Source: Albimonas sp963816545 (lineage in GTDB: Bacteria > Pseudomonadota > Alphaproteobacteria > Rhodobacterales > Rhodobacteraceae). Taken from it: a DNA stretch of 64,000 nt. Under the pieces are notes generated by a model. It was not told the DNA's origin, did no database searches, and was given only the letters and a program-made list of their open reading frames with translations. The position numbers were made by a program, and so were the translations under genes. This document shows, one piece after another, positions 49,549 to 58,250 of this stretch. The DNA is taken from positions 1,116,001 through 1,180,000 of the forward strand of contig CAWFLE010000007.1 in assembly GCA_963816545.1 (NCBI GenBank), read 5' to 3'. How positions within the stretch are numbered: the stretch's first letter is position 1; the number at the start of each line of letters is the position of its first letter.

Positions 49549-51435
49549 TCAGGCCCCCAGCGCCGACAGCGCGCAGGCCTCGATATCCGCAGCCAGCAGC
49601 CCCGCCTGCCCGTACATCCGCTCCGGCGCCGCCTGATCGATGAAGCGGTCGGGCAGCGTCATCGTGCGGATGCGCAGGCCCCGGTCCAGCGCCCCCTCCG
49701 CCGCCAGCAGGTGCAGGACATGCGCGCCGAACCCGCCGGCCGAGCCTTCCTCCACCGTCACCAGCGCCCGGTGCCCCGCCGCCAGCTCCAGGATCAGCTC
49801 CCGGTCCAGCGGCTTGGCGAAGCGCGCATCCGCGACCGTGCAGGTCAGGCCCTGCGCTTCCAGCGCCTCCGCCGCCATAAGGCACTGTCCCAGCCGGCCG
49901 CCGAGGCTCAGCAGCGCCACGTCCGCGCCCCGCCTCAGCACCCGGCCGCGCCCGATCTCCAGCGGCGCCGGATCCTCGGGGATCTGCACGCCCGTGCCCT
50001 CGCCCCGCGGATAGCGGAAGGCGATCGGCCCTGAATCATGCGCCGCGGCGGTCGCGACCATCCGCGCCAGCTCCGCCTCGTCCGCCGCCGCCATCACCGT
50101 GAAGTTCGGCAAGGCGCAGAGATAGGCGAGGTCGAAGGCCCCCGCATGGGTCGCCCCGTCATCCCCCACCAGCCCCGCCCGGTCGATGGCGAAGCGCACG
50201 GGCAGGTTCTGGAGCGCCACGTCATGCACCACCTGATCGAAGCCCCGCTGCAGGAAGGTGGAATAGATCGCGCAGAACGGCCGCATCCCCGCCGCCGCCA
50301 GCCCGGCCGCGAAGGTCACGGCGTGCTGCTCGGCGATGCCCACGTCATGCGCCCGCTCAGGGAACCGCGCCTGAAGCTTCGAGATGCCCGTCCCGTCCGG
50401 CATCGCGGCGGTCACGCCCGCGATCAACGGATCGCGCTCCGCCGCCCGGACCAGCGCCTCGGCGAACACCGCGGTATAGCTCGGCGCGTTCGGCTTCGCC
50501 TTCCGCTGCACGCCCGTCGCCACGTCGAACTTCCCCACCCCGTGCCCGCGGTCGGCGCTTCCCTCCGCCGGCGCATAGCCGCGGCCCTTCCGCGTCAGCG
50601 CATGGATCAGCACCGGCCCGTCGCCCAGCGTGCGCGCGGCCCGCAGCGCCCGCAGCAGCGCGCCCACGTCATGCCCGTCCACCGGCCCGACATAGGCGAA
50701 GCCCAGCTCCTCGAACACCGTTCCGCGCAACGCCGCGCCGCGCACCAGGTCCCGCGCCCGCCGCGCGCCCTCCCGCGCAGGCCCCGGCAGCGAAGCCTCC
50801 GCCGCGCCCGTACGGTTGCGCGCCAGATACGCCGAGACCGCCCCCACCGGCGGCGCAATGGACATGTCGTTGTCGTTGAGGATCACGAACATCCGCCGCC
50901 CGGAGGCCCCGGCGTTGTTCAGCGCCTCCCAGGCCATCCCCGCGCTGATCGCCCCGTCGCCGATCACGGCGACCACCTCGCCCACCGGCAGCCCCCGGTC
51001 CCGCGCCGTCGCGAAACCCAGCGCCGCCGAGATCGAGGTCGAGGAATGCGCCGCCCCGAACGGATCGAACGCCGAACTCGGCGCGCCGGGTGAAGCCCGA
51101 GAGCCCCCCTCCTGACGCAAGCTGCGGATCCGTTCCCGCCGCCCGGTCAGGATCTTGTGGGGATAGCACTGGTGCCCGACATCCCAGATCACCTTGTCCC
51201 GCGGCGCGTCGAAGACGGCGTGGATCGCCACCGTCAGCTCCACCACCCCGAGGCTCGATCCCAGATGCCCCCCGGTGACCGACACCGCGTCGATCACCTC
51301 GGCCCGAAGCTCATCCGCAAGCCGGGCCAGCTCCCCGTCCGACAGCGCCCGCAGGTCGGCCGGGACCGTCACCCGGTCCAGCAGCGGGGTGGCCGGTCGG
51401 TCCGGCGCGGAAAGCGGCGTGGCGGAATGGGTCAT
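49549..51435 (-). CDS. dxs: 1-deoxy-D-xylulose-5-phosphate synthase (short compensated out-of-frame segment)
   Basis: A 628-residue thiamine-diphosphate enzyme making DXP from pyruvate and glyceraldehyde-3-phosphate for the MEP isoprenoid route. Marks: VTGGHLGSSLGVVELTVAIH, WDVGHQCYPHKILTGRRERI, VIGDGAISAGMAWEALNNAG (ThDP motif), and GIAEQHAVTFAAGLAAAGM. About ten residues (roughly 51078-51108) read SRASPGAPSS where the family has LSGFTRRAES: two opposite one-base indels restore the frame. It lies next to pufC on the same strand, as in Rhodobacter. Confidence 0.95.
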   Translation of the reverse strand: MTHSATPLSAPDRPATPLLDRVTVPADLRALSDGELARLADELRAEVIDAVSVTGGHLGSSLGVVELTVAIHAVFDAPRDKVIWDVGHQCYPHKILTGRRERIRSLRQEGGSRASPGAPSSAFDPFGAAHSSTSISAALGFATARDRGLPVGEVVAVIGDGAISAGMAWEALNNAGASGRRMFVILNDNDMSIAPPVGAVSAYLARNRTGAAEASLPGPAREGARRARDLVRGAALRGTVFEELGFAYVGPVDGHDVGALLRALRAARTLGDGPVLIHALTRKGRGYAPAEGSADRGHGVGKFDVATGVQRKAKPNAPSYTAVFAEALVRAAERDPLIAGVTAAMPDGTGISKLQARFPERAHDVGIAEQHAVTFAAGLAAAGMRPFCAIYSTFLQRGFDQVVHDVALQNLPVRFAIDRAGLVGDDGATHAGAFDLAYLCALPNFTVMAAADEAELARMVATAAAHDSGPIAFRYPRGEGTGVQIPEDPAPLEIGRGRVLRRGADVALLSLGGRLGQCLMAAEALEAQGLTCTVADARFAKPLDRELILELAAGHRALVTVEEGSAGGFGAHVLHLLAAEGALDRGLRIRTMTLPDRFIDQAAPERMYGQAGLLAADIEACALSALGA

Positions 51436-51494
51436 GGTCCTGCTCCGGCTCGGACGCGGGATGGGCCCCGGCGGCGCCCGCCGCCGGGCCGCCC

Positions 51495-52586
51495 TCAGTC
51501 GTAGGCCGGCGTCTCCGACACCAGCTCCGGCCACTCCACCAGCATGGTCTGGCCCAGCAGCGGCTTCCGCGCCCCCTGGTGGCAGGTCATGCAGTAGGCC
51601 TTCGGCGCATCTCCGAGCGGCCCCAGCCGGTGCGGCGGCAGCACGTCCTGCAGCGGCGCCAGGTAGGTCAGGTTCAGGTCCTGCGTCATGGCGATGCCCA
51701 GCGTCGCCGTGGTCCATTGCGGCGTCACCTGGTCCACCAGGTTGATCGCCCGCGTGTTGTGGCAGTAGGTGCAGTTCACCCCGAGGCTCCGGGTGATGTG
51801 CATCATCAGCCCATACGTCCGCTCGGTCTCCTTCATGCCCGGCAGGCCCGTATTGTCCACCCGCGGCGCGGTGTCGTTGACCGCCACCGGCAGACCCTCC
51901 AGCAGGTAGGCCTGCACCGCGTTCGAGGGCAGCGAGGTGTAATTCGTCAGCCCCATCGCCCGGTTCTGGTAGGCCGCCTGCGGCCCCACCGTTTCGTTGA
52001 CCGGCGGCAGAAGGGTCCACTTGTATTCCGGCACGTTGTTGCCGCGGTGGCAGGTCCAGCAGGTGACGCCCGCCGGCGCCGTATGCACCTCCCAGTCCGT
52101 GTTCAGCGCCCGCGTCATCTGGATCATCCGCCGGGCGACGACCTTGGTGTAGACGTCGTCCAGCTCGAACCCCTCGTCCGCATGGCAGTAGGAGCAGCCC
52201 TGCTCCGGCGCCACCCACTCGGTGATCGCGGCCATCAGGCGGTTGAAGTTGTCCACCGTCAGGTCGTTCAGCACCTGGACGTTCTGGTAGGCCTCGCCGG
52301 CCAGCAGCTCGCCCCCCTCGGGAACCCAGGGCGGCTCGCTCACCGGCACCACGTTCAGCGCGGCAAGCCGGTCCACGTCATCGGGGTTGGCGACATAGAC
52401 CATCCCCGTGCCGCGCGGCCCCGTCTGCTCCGTCACCTTGGCGACGGGATTGCCCCAGAAGACCAGCAGCGTCGCCGCCACCACCCCGCCCCCGATGATC
52501 GCCACCGGGATGGCGGGCAAGAATGGATCCGTCGGATTCTTGCGCATCCATTCGTCGAACCAGCGGAACTTTCCTTTTCCGAACAT
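51495..52586 (-). CDS. pufC: reaction centre tetraheme cytochrome subunit
   Basis: A 363-residue periplasmic cytochrome subunit, anchored by one N-terminal helix (PFLPAIPVAIIGGGVVAATL), that passes electrons from soluble carriers to the special pair. Four CxxCH haem sites are seen: CSYCH, CWTCH, CTYCH, CMTCH. The repeated methionine-bearing helices (ARRMIQMTRALN; TYGLMMHITRSLG) match the family. ATG 52586 (MFGKGKFRWFDEWM) is preferred with GGAG/GAGGG upstream; GTG 52595 overlapping the pufM stop is an alternative. Confidence 0.95.
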   Translation of the reverse strand: MFGKGKFRWFDEWMRKNPTDPFLPAIPVAIIGGGVVAATLLVFWGNPVAKVTEQTGPRGTGMVYVANPDDVDRLAALNVVPVSEPPWVPEGGELLAGEAYQNVQVLNDLTVDNFNRLMAAITEWVAPEQGCSYCHADEGFELDDVYTKVVARRMIQMTRALNTDWEVHTAPAGVTCWTCHRGNNVPEYKWTLLPPVNETVGPQAAYQNRAMGLTNYTSLPSNAVQAYLLEGLPVAVNDTAPRVDNTGLPGMKETERTYGLMMHITRSLGVNCTYCHNTRAINLVDQVTPQWTTATLGIAMTQDLNLTYLAPLQDVLPPHRLGPLGDAPKAYCMTCHQGARKPLLGQTMLVEWPELVSETPAYD

Positions 52587-52591
52587 CGCCC

Positions 52592-53557
52592 TCACTCCAT
52601 GCCCTGGCCGTAGGCGGCATAGCCGTAGGCCCCGTCATAGGTCGGAGCGAAGTCGTGCTCGACCGCCCAGAGGTACCAGTTGTCCACCACCGTGCCCGTC
52701 AGCAGGATGCCGATGCCGCCGGTGATCGGGGTCAGGACCGCGAACCACCAGGCCCAGCGGTGGATGCCCTCCATCGTGGCGTTGAAGCCCATGGTCCAGC
52801 GCCAGAACAGGGCCGCCCGCTCGGACGCCGTGCCCCGGTCCACGATCTGCTCCAGCTCCCGGTCGCCGCCCAGCCGCGTGACCGCGAGGATCGTGGCCCC
52901 GTGCATCGCGAACAGCAGCGTGGAGCCGTAGAGGAACACGATCGAAAGGCAGTGGAACGGGTTGTAGTAGAGGTTCCCGTAGCGAAGCGAGAACGCCGTG
53001 GTCCAGTCCAGATGCGGGAAGATCCCGTAGGGCACCGCCTCCGACCAGGTCCCCATCAGGATCGGCCGGAACAGGTTGAGCACCAGCATCAGCCAGATCG
53101 CCGAGCCGAAGGCCCAGGCCACATGCGTGCCCATCCCCAGCGCCACCGCCCGGACGTAGGAGCGGATCCACCAGCAGCTCACCGAGATCAGGATGAAGAA
53201 GGACGAGAGGAACCACCACCCCCCGTCCCTGAGCGGCGGGATCCGCAGCCCGTTCTCCGGCCCCGGCGGCTCCAGCGCCAGCCAGAAGCCCTGCCGGAAG
53301 AACTCGGGGATCGACCAGCCCACCTGGGCCAGCATGTTGAACCCGATGATGAAGATCGACAGCGCCCCGGTCGCGACCGAGATCACTCCGAACCATCCCA
53401 GGTGGATCGGCCCGAGCTGCGCGTTCCCCAGCCAGCCCAGCAGGTTGGAGAAGGTCGTCCCGTGGGAGCGCTCGAATTCCGCGCCCCCTCCGGTCATCCC
53501 GGCCTCGGCCGGTCCGCGCACCTGAAGCTGCGTGAAGATGTTCTGATATTCGGCCAT
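52592..53557 (-). CDS. pufM: reaction centre M subunit
   Basis: A 321-residue five-helix subunit of the reaction centre. Ligands visible: special-pair His in YYNPFHCLSIVFLYGS, iron ligands in FAMHGATILAVTRLGG and MEGIHRWAWWFAVLTPITGG, and the Glu iron ligand region DRELEQIVDRGTA. WFGVISVATGALSIFIIGFN and WSEAVPYGIFPHLDWTTAF are standard. Intact. ATG 53557 lies 2 bases after the pufL stop, with GGGGTGGTG upstream. Confidence 0.97.
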   Translation of the reverse strand: MAEYQNIFTQLQVRGPAEAGMTGGGAEFERSHGTTFSNLLGWLGNAQLGPIHLGWFGVISVATGALSIFIIGFNMLAQVGWSIPEFFRQGFWLALEPPGPENGLRIPPLRDGGWWFLSSFFILISVSCWWIRSYVRAVALGMGTHVAWAFGSAIWLMLVLNLFRPILMGTWSEAVPYGIFPHLDWTTAFSLRYGNLYYNPFHCLSIVFLYGSTLLFAMHGATILAVTRLGGDRELEQIVDRGTASERAALFWRWTMGFNATMEGIHRWAWWFAVLTPITGGIGILLTGTVVDNWYLWAVEHDFAPTYDGAYGYAAYGQGME

Positions 53558-53559
53558 GA

Positions 53560-54400
53560 TCACCACCCCTGGCCCGGCCAGATCGGCAGTTCGAGCCACC
53601 AGTTCCACCACTCCGGCCAGCCCTTGGTCCAGATCGGGCCGGAGATGATGATGCAAACCGCGCTCCAGAACCCGGCGTTCAGCGCCAGCAGCAGACCCAG
53701 GCGATGGATCCCCAGCGTGCCGACCGAATAGCCGATGAAGTCGCGGAAGTAGGTGTCCTCATGATCCGGCGTGCGGATCTCGTCCCCCTTCTTGTGGGGG
53801 TTCACGGCCGAGAGGATCAGCGACCCGTGCAGCGACAGCGCGAAGGTGGTGGTGAAGAAGAAGCGTCACCGCCAGCATGTGCGCCGGATTGTAGTGGAAG
53901 TGCAGGTACTGGTAGCCGACGTTCGACACCCAGTCGAGGTGACTGAAGATCCCGTAGGGGAAGCCGTGCCCCCAGGCGCCCAGCAGCAGCGGGCGGAAGA
54001 TCACCAGCGTCATGTAGGCGAGGATCGCGAACCCGAAGGCCACCGGCACATGGTAGCCGATGCCGAGCTTGCGGCAGATTTCCACCTCGCGCAGCGCCCA
54101 GCTTATGAAGGACACCGTGGCGCACATGGTGATGATCTGCCAGAGCCCCCCTTCGGCCAGCGGCGCGAGCCCCAGCCCGTAGCTCAGGTCGGGGGGCGCG
54201 ATGCTGATGGTCCAGGGGTTCCAGTTCCCCTGCAGCGCGGCGCCCCAGAATATCAGCACCGTCCCCAGCGCCGCGAAGAACAGCGTGGTGACGCCGAAGA
54301 AGCCGACGAAGAAGGGCCCGACCCAGAAGTCGAAAAGGTCCCCGCCGATGAGCGTGCCTCCCTTCACCCGGTACTTCTTCTCGAAACTAAGCAAGGCCAT
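53560..54400 (-). CDS. pufL: reaction centre L subunit (one-base frameshift)
   Basis: An about 279-residue five-helix subunit. Start MALLSFEKKYRVKGGTLIGG; special-pair His in YLHFHYNPAHMLAVT; iron ligands in ALSLHGSLILSAVNP and GTLGIHRLGLLLALNAGFWS; end WTKGWPEWWNWWLELPIW. One extra base near 53863 in a GAAGAAGAAG stretch breaks AVTFFFTTTFALSLHG. Both sides are perfect, so sequence error is likely. A strong hairpin in front separates it from pufA. Confidence 0.95.
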
Positions 54401-54449
54401 CGACGTCTCCCCCCGTTAGGCGAGCCGGCGCCCCTCCCGGGCGTCTGGG

Positions 54450-54480
54450 TTCGCGGGCGGACGCTCGTCCCGCCCGCGAA
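54450..54480 (-). promoter_or_regulatory. pufA-pufL intercistronic hairpin
   Basis: Perfect 11-base inverted repeat TTCGCGGGCGG (54450-54460) and CCGCCCGCGAA (54470-54480) with a 9-base loop, between the pufA stop and the pufL start. In Rhodobacter a stem-loop at this place protects the pufBA segment from 3' decay and sets the LH1:RC ratio; the same job is inferred. Confidence 0.8.
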
Positions 54481-54510
54481 GTCTGCATGAAGAACCCCTC
54501 CGGGACTCCG

Positions 54511-54684
54511 TCAGTTCTCGGCGACCACCCCGTACTTCATGGCGGAGACTTCGAACCAGTTGTACCGCTCGGTCGAGAGCAGGACGAGATGGATCATCAC
54601 CGCCAGAAGGAAGAGGAACACGCCCTGGACCACGAAGACGCGGCGAGGGTCGAAGATCAGCCATATCTTGTAGAACTTGCTCAT
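54511..54684 (-). CDS. pufA: light-harvesting 1 alpha polypeptide
   Basis: A 57-residue LH1 alpha chain: MSKFYKIWLIFDPRRVFVVQ, then GVFLFLLAVMIHLVLLSTER, with the bacteriochlorophyll-binding His in AVMIHLVLL, one membrane helix and a polar C-terminus (YNWFEVSAMKYG). AAGGAA ribosome-binding site; 13 bases after pufB. Intact. Confidence 0.97.
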   Translation of the reverse strand: MSKFYKIWLIFDPRRVFVVQGVFLFLLAVMIHLVLLSTERYNWFEVSAMKYGVVAEN

Positions 54685-54697
54685 CACGTGTTCCTTT

Positions 54698-54847
54698 TCA
54701 GATCCACGGCCGCCACAGAAGAACAAGCAGGTGGGCGACCACCGCCACGGCGGTGAACAACCAGAAGCCGCTCATGTAGACGGAGTGCAGCTCCTGGGCC
54801 TGATCGTCGGTCAGGCCCGTGAAGGACATATCCTTGTCCTCAGTCAT
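54698..54847 (-). CDS. pufB: light-harvesting 1 beta polypeptide
   Basis: A 49-residue LH1 beta chain: polar N-part (TEDKDMSFTGLTDDQAQELH), then SVYMSGFWLFTAVAVVAHLL with the bacteriochlorophyll His (VAHLL) and the terminal LLWRPWI. GGAGGAG ribosome-binding site. The site is inside a six-codon mini-ORF (MLPEER) whose TGA overlaps the pufB ATG; this may be chance. Intact and typical. Confidence 0.97.
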   Translation of the reverse strand: MTEDKDMSFTGLTDDQAQELHSVYMSGFWLFTAVAVVAHLLVLLWRPWI

Positions 54848-54874
54848 ATCGCTCCTCCGGAAGCATCGACTGTC

Positions 54875-54893
54875 GCCGCGAGGCCCTCGCGGC
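54875..54893 (-). promoter_or_regulatory. hairpin upstream of pufB
   Basis: GCCGCGAGG (54875-54883) and CCTCGCGGC (54885-54893) form a perfect stem in the pufQ-pufB gap, 28 bases before the pufB start. A 5' stabilising stem for the pufBA message is plausible by analogy with Rhodobacter. Confidence 0.5.
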
Positions 54894-54967
54894 CGAGCGT
54901 CCTGCGGAGACCGCCCCCGCCTGACGATCCGCTCCGGCTCTGCCGGCGCGGAATGGGTGAGACGCCC

Positions 54968-55177
54968 TCAGGCGTCGAAAATCCGCGGCGTGATCTCGCG
55001 CGCCCGCCGATGCGCCCGCCGAAGCAGCCCGGGCCCGCGCCGTCCGCGCGCCAGCGAGATCAGGCTCAGGACCGCCGCCTCCGGCAGCGCCAGCACGAAG
55101 ACCAGCCCGAAATAGACGCCGTATTCGCTCCGGCCCGTCCGGTGCGCGGACTTCAGGTTCGCGGTGATATCGCTCAT
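54968..55177 (-). CDS. pufQ: PufQ, bacteriochlorophyll/photocomplex accessory protein
   Basis: A 69-residue protein with the family core RSEYGVYFGLVFVLALPEAA (one membrane helix) and the ending REITPRIFDA. PufQ is linked with bacteriochlorophyll synthesis and delivery in Rhodobacter. ATG 55177 overlaps the bchZ stop (ATGA) and has a GGGAGGG site inside bchZ. Confidence 0.88.
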   Translation of the reverse strand: MSDITANLKSAHRTGRSEYGVYFGLVFVLALPEAAVLSLISLARGRRGPGLLRRAHRRAREITPRIFDA

Positions 55178-56676
55178 GACGACGCCCTCCCTTCGGCGTT
55201 TCTCTTGGGCGCGTCCGCAGGCGCGACTGGCCCCCCGCGGGCCCCAGCGCGGCGACGACATCCGCCGCCACGCTCCGGGCCCCCTGTGCGAGGCTCTCCC
55301 GCTCCGCCGCGTCGCGCAGCGCGCGGGCGGCCGAGATTCTGGTGAGGACGGGGTGCTTCGCGACCAGCGCGTCCAGCATGGCCTGGGCGTCCTCGTCCCA
55401 GGGCAGGTCGCGCCGAAGCGTCGTCGGCGTCGCCGCCGCGGCGTCCATCTCCGACCCCAGCGGCAGGATCCCGAACAGCGCGTCGAACAGCGCGTTGCAC
55501 GTCTCCTGCAGCACGTAGACCGCGCCCGCGTAGCCCATGAAGGGCGTCCCCGTGGCCCGCCGGATGGCGGCGCCGGGGAAGCTCGCGGGGATGAAGGCGG
55601 GCTTCGGCCCGTGCCCGCCGCCGGCCTCGGCCAGGTACATCTTCTCGTTGACCGACCCGAACACCACCAGCGGCCGCTCGCTCGCGATCATCGCCCGGAT
55701 CGCGCCGCTGTCGGTCTTGGCGCCGGCCACCCGCGCCACCGCGAAGGCGCAGGGGAGCCCGAGATCCGCTTCCAGGTAGTGCCGCAGTCCCGCGCGCGTA
55801 GGTCTCATTGGCCACGACCGCGAAGGAGGCGGTGGCGAAGAAATCCTGCGTCACCGACCGCCACAGGTCCCAGACCGGCTTCAGGGTCGAATGCTTCTCC
55901 CGCTCGATGAACGGTTCGGGGTCCAGCTCCAGCAGCTCGCCCAGCTTGCGCAGGAACAGCGTGGTGCTCTCCATCCCCATGGGCGCCTGGAGGTACGGAC
56001 GCTCCAGCACCTCGGCCAGCCCGCGCCCGAACTCCCGGTACATCACCACGTTGACCTCGGCGTCCACCAGATGCGCGATCTCGCCCACATGGGCGCCCAG
56101 CGGCATCACCATGTTCACCTCGGCGCCGATCCCCTCCACCAGCCGCCGGATCTCGGCGAGGTCGGAGGGCATGTTGAACACGCCGTACATGGGCCCGAGG
56201 ATGTTGACCCTGGGCTTGCCCTCCCGGGCCTTCCCCCTGGGCATCCGCCCCTTGGTCATCCCGAATTCCTGGAAGGCCCAGGTCATGGCGCGGTCCGCGG
56301 CCTGCCACTGGTCCTCGTCGATGGTGCGCGGCAGGAACCGCTGCACGTTGGTGCCCTGCGGCGTGACGCCGCCGCCGATCATCTCGGCGATGGAGCCCGT
56401 CACCACCACCGCCGGCAGCGCGGGGTCCAGCGTCCCCCAGGCGCGCTTCATGGCGCCCTCGGTCCCGTCCCGCCCCAGCTCCTCCTCGCCCAGCCCCGTG
56501 ACCACGATCGGCAGCTCATGCGGCGGCAGCGCGTCGGTGTAGTGCAGCACCGAGGTCACCGGCAGGTTCTCGCAGCCCACCGGACCGTCGATGATGACCT
56601 GAAGGCCTTTGAGCGCGCAGAACGCATAGACCGCGCCCCAGTAGCCGCCCGCCCGGTCGTGATCCTGCACCAGCAT
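55174..56676 (-). CDS. bchZ: chlorophyllide a reductase subunit Z (two compensating frameshifts)
   Basis: A 500-residue NifK-like subunit of chlorophyllide a reductase. Marks: VQDHDRAGGYWGAVYAFCAL, QVIIDGPVGCENLPVTSVLH, VVVTGSIAEMIGGGVTPQGT, and AEVNMVMPLGAHVGEIAHLV. One extra base near 55797 in CGCGCG and one missing near 55233 in a C-run put the last 190 residues (e.g. GLRHYLEADLGLPCAF, PFMGYAGAVYVLQETCNALF) in another frame; the end NAEGRASS then returns to the first frame, overlapping pufQ. ATG 56676 overlaps the bchY stop by one base. Confidence 0.93.
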   Translation of the reverse strand: MLVQDHDRAGGYWGAVYAFCALKGLQVIIDGPVGCENLPVTSVLHYTDALPPHELPIVVTGLGEEELGRDGTEGAMKRAWGTLDPALPAVVVTGSIAEMIGGGVTPQGTNVQRFLPRTIDEDQWQAADRAMTWAFQEFGMTKGRMPRGKAREGKPRVNILGPMYGVFNMPSDLAEIRRLVEGIGAEVNMVMPLGAHVGEIAHLVDAEVNVVMYREFGRGLAEVLERPYLQAPMGMESTTLFLRKLGELLELDPEPFIEREKHSTLKPVWDLWRSVTQDFFATASFAVVANETYARGTAALPGSGSRAPLRLRGGAGGRRQDRQRRDPGDDRERAAAGGVRVGQREDVPGRGRRRARAEARLHPRELPRRRHPAGHGDALHGLRGRGLRAAGDVQRAVRRAVRDPAAGVGDGRRGGDADDASARPALGRGRPGHAGRAGREAPRPHQNLGRPRAARRGGAGEPRTGGPERGGGCRRRAGARGGPVAPADAPKRNAEGRASS

Positions 56677-58250
56677 CAGATCATCTCCTGCGTCTTGGCG
56701 GCCTTGGCCTGACGCTCCAGCTTCTTGAGGTTCCGCGCGCGGAACTCGGGCTTGAGGTTGGGAGAGCCCTCCCACACCCCGGCCGTGTCGCCGGTCCCGA
56801 CCCCTTCGAAGAAGCCGCGCATCCGGTCCATGCGCCCCTTGCCGCCCATGGCGGCCGAGACCACCTGCGAGAGCGACCCCGCCCCCGCCGGCCCCATCAG
56901 CGGCCGGGCCGAGATCAGGTTGGTGAAGTAAAGCGCCGGGACGCCCATCTCCTTGGCCTTCTGCACCACCGGCGTCGTGCCGATGGCGAGGTCCGGCCGG
57001 ATCGCCTCCATCGCCGAGAGGTCATCCTCCAGCGAGGCGCGGAATTTCACCGTGACGCCCTTCGCCTCCAGCCACGCCCGGTCCGCGTCCGACCAGACCG
57101 TCCGCGGGCATGCGGTCCCTACGTAAGGCACCTTCGCCCCGCTCTCGATCAGCAGGCGCGCGACCAGCAGCTCCGACCCCTCGTAGCCCGAGACGGTCAC
57201 CGTCCCGGAGATCGGGTTCGCCGCCAGCGCCGACGCGATGGCGCCGTCCGCGCGGTTCTGCGCCGCCGCGATCTTGTCGGCCGGCACGTCCAGCGCCTCG
57301 CCCACCGCCGCAAGCCACGCCGCCGTCCCGTCGCGCCCGACAGGGGCCGACCCGATCACCGGCCGACCCGCCGCCTGAAGCTCGCGGATCGAGGCGGTGT
57401 AGAAGGGATGGATCGCCGCCGCCGCTGCGCCGTCCAGCGCCGCGTAAAGCTCCCGCCACTCCCGGCACGGCACCACCGGCCCGGCCGCGAGCCCCATCGG
57501 CGCCAGCAGCGCCCCGATGCTCATCGGATCGGCCGGGAACATCTCGCCCAGCAGCGTCACGGTCGGCCGGTCGCCGCGCCCGCCGGCCGGCGCCGGCACC
57601 GGCCCGGCCTTCACCTCCCGCCGCGCATAGGCCAGCATGGCGCCCGCCAGGATGTCCTTCGCCTCGGCATGGGTGGGCACGCCGAAGCCCGGCACGTCGA
57701 TGCCCACGATCCTGACGCCGTCGATCTCGTCCGGCAGCAGCCGCAGCGGCACGCCGGAGGCGGAAGGCACGCACAGGTTCGTCACCACGATGGCGTCGTA
57801 TCGCGCCGGGTCCGCCAGATCATGGACCGCCTCGCGGATGTCCTCGAACAGCTTGCCCGTCACCAGGCTCTCGGAGTTGAACGGCACGTAGCCGACCGAC
57901 CGCCTCGCGCCGTAGAAGTGGCTGACGAACGTCAGCCCATACACGCAGCAGGCCGATCCCGAGAGGATCGTCGCCACCCGCCGCATCCTGAGTTCGACGC
58001 GCAGGGACCCGAAGGCCGGGCACATGCTCTGCGGCTTGTCATGCGGCCCCTGCGGATAATCCTCGGCATAGCGGGCGAGGATCTCGCCCGCGCCGTTCTC
58101 CGCCGCCTGCGCCCGCAGGTCGCCCGAGGCGCAGGAGACGCCTTCCGCGCTCAGCGACATGGGGGCCTCCGCCGCCTCCTCGGCGGGGGCGGCCGAGACG
58201 ACGAACGCCTCGTCGCTCGCGTCGTAGCGGATGGGGCCCCGGTCGGTCAT
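56676..58250 (-). CDS. bchY: chlorophyllide a reductase subunit Y
   Basis: A 524-residue NifD-like subunit of chlorophyllide a reductase with Fe-S cysteines in QSMCPAFGSLRVELRMRRVA, LSGSACCVYGLTFVSHFYGA and VVTNLCVPSASGVPLRLLP. VSGYEGSELLVARLLIESGA and TNLISARPLMGPAGAGSLSQ are also typical. ATG 58250 overlaps the stop of a small ORF lying between bchX and bchY. Intact. Confidence 0.95.
   Translation of the reverse strand: MTDRGPIRYDASDEAFVVSAAPAEEAAEAPMSLSAEGVSCASGDLRAQAAENGAGEILARYAEDYPQGPHDKPQSMCPAFGSLRVELRMRRVATILSGSACCVYGLTFVSHFYGARRSVGYVPFNSESLVTGKLFEDIREAVHDLADPARYDAIVVTNLCVPSASGVPLRLLPDEIDGVRIVGIDVPGFGVPTHAEAKDILAGAMLAYARREVKAGPVPAPAGGRGDRPTVTLLGEMFPADPMSIGALLAPMGLAAGPVVPCREWRELYAALDGAAAAAIHPFYTASIRELQAAGRPVIGSAPVGRDGTAAWLAAVGEALDVPADKIAAAQNRADGAIASALAANPISGTVTVSGYEGSELLVARLLIESGAKVPYVGTACPRTVWSDADRAWLEAKGVTVKFRASLEDDLSAMEAIRPDLAIGTTPVVQKAKEMGVPALYFTNLISARPLMGPAGAGSLSQVVSAAMGGKGRMDRMRGFFEGVGTGDTAGVWEGSPNLKPEFRARNLKKLERQAKAAKTQEMI

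Noticed and set aside
54829..54869. Six-codon mini-ORF (MLPEER) overlapping the pufB start as a pufK-like leader gene
   Set aside because: Too short to support. It consists mostly of the pufB ribosome-binding site read as codons.
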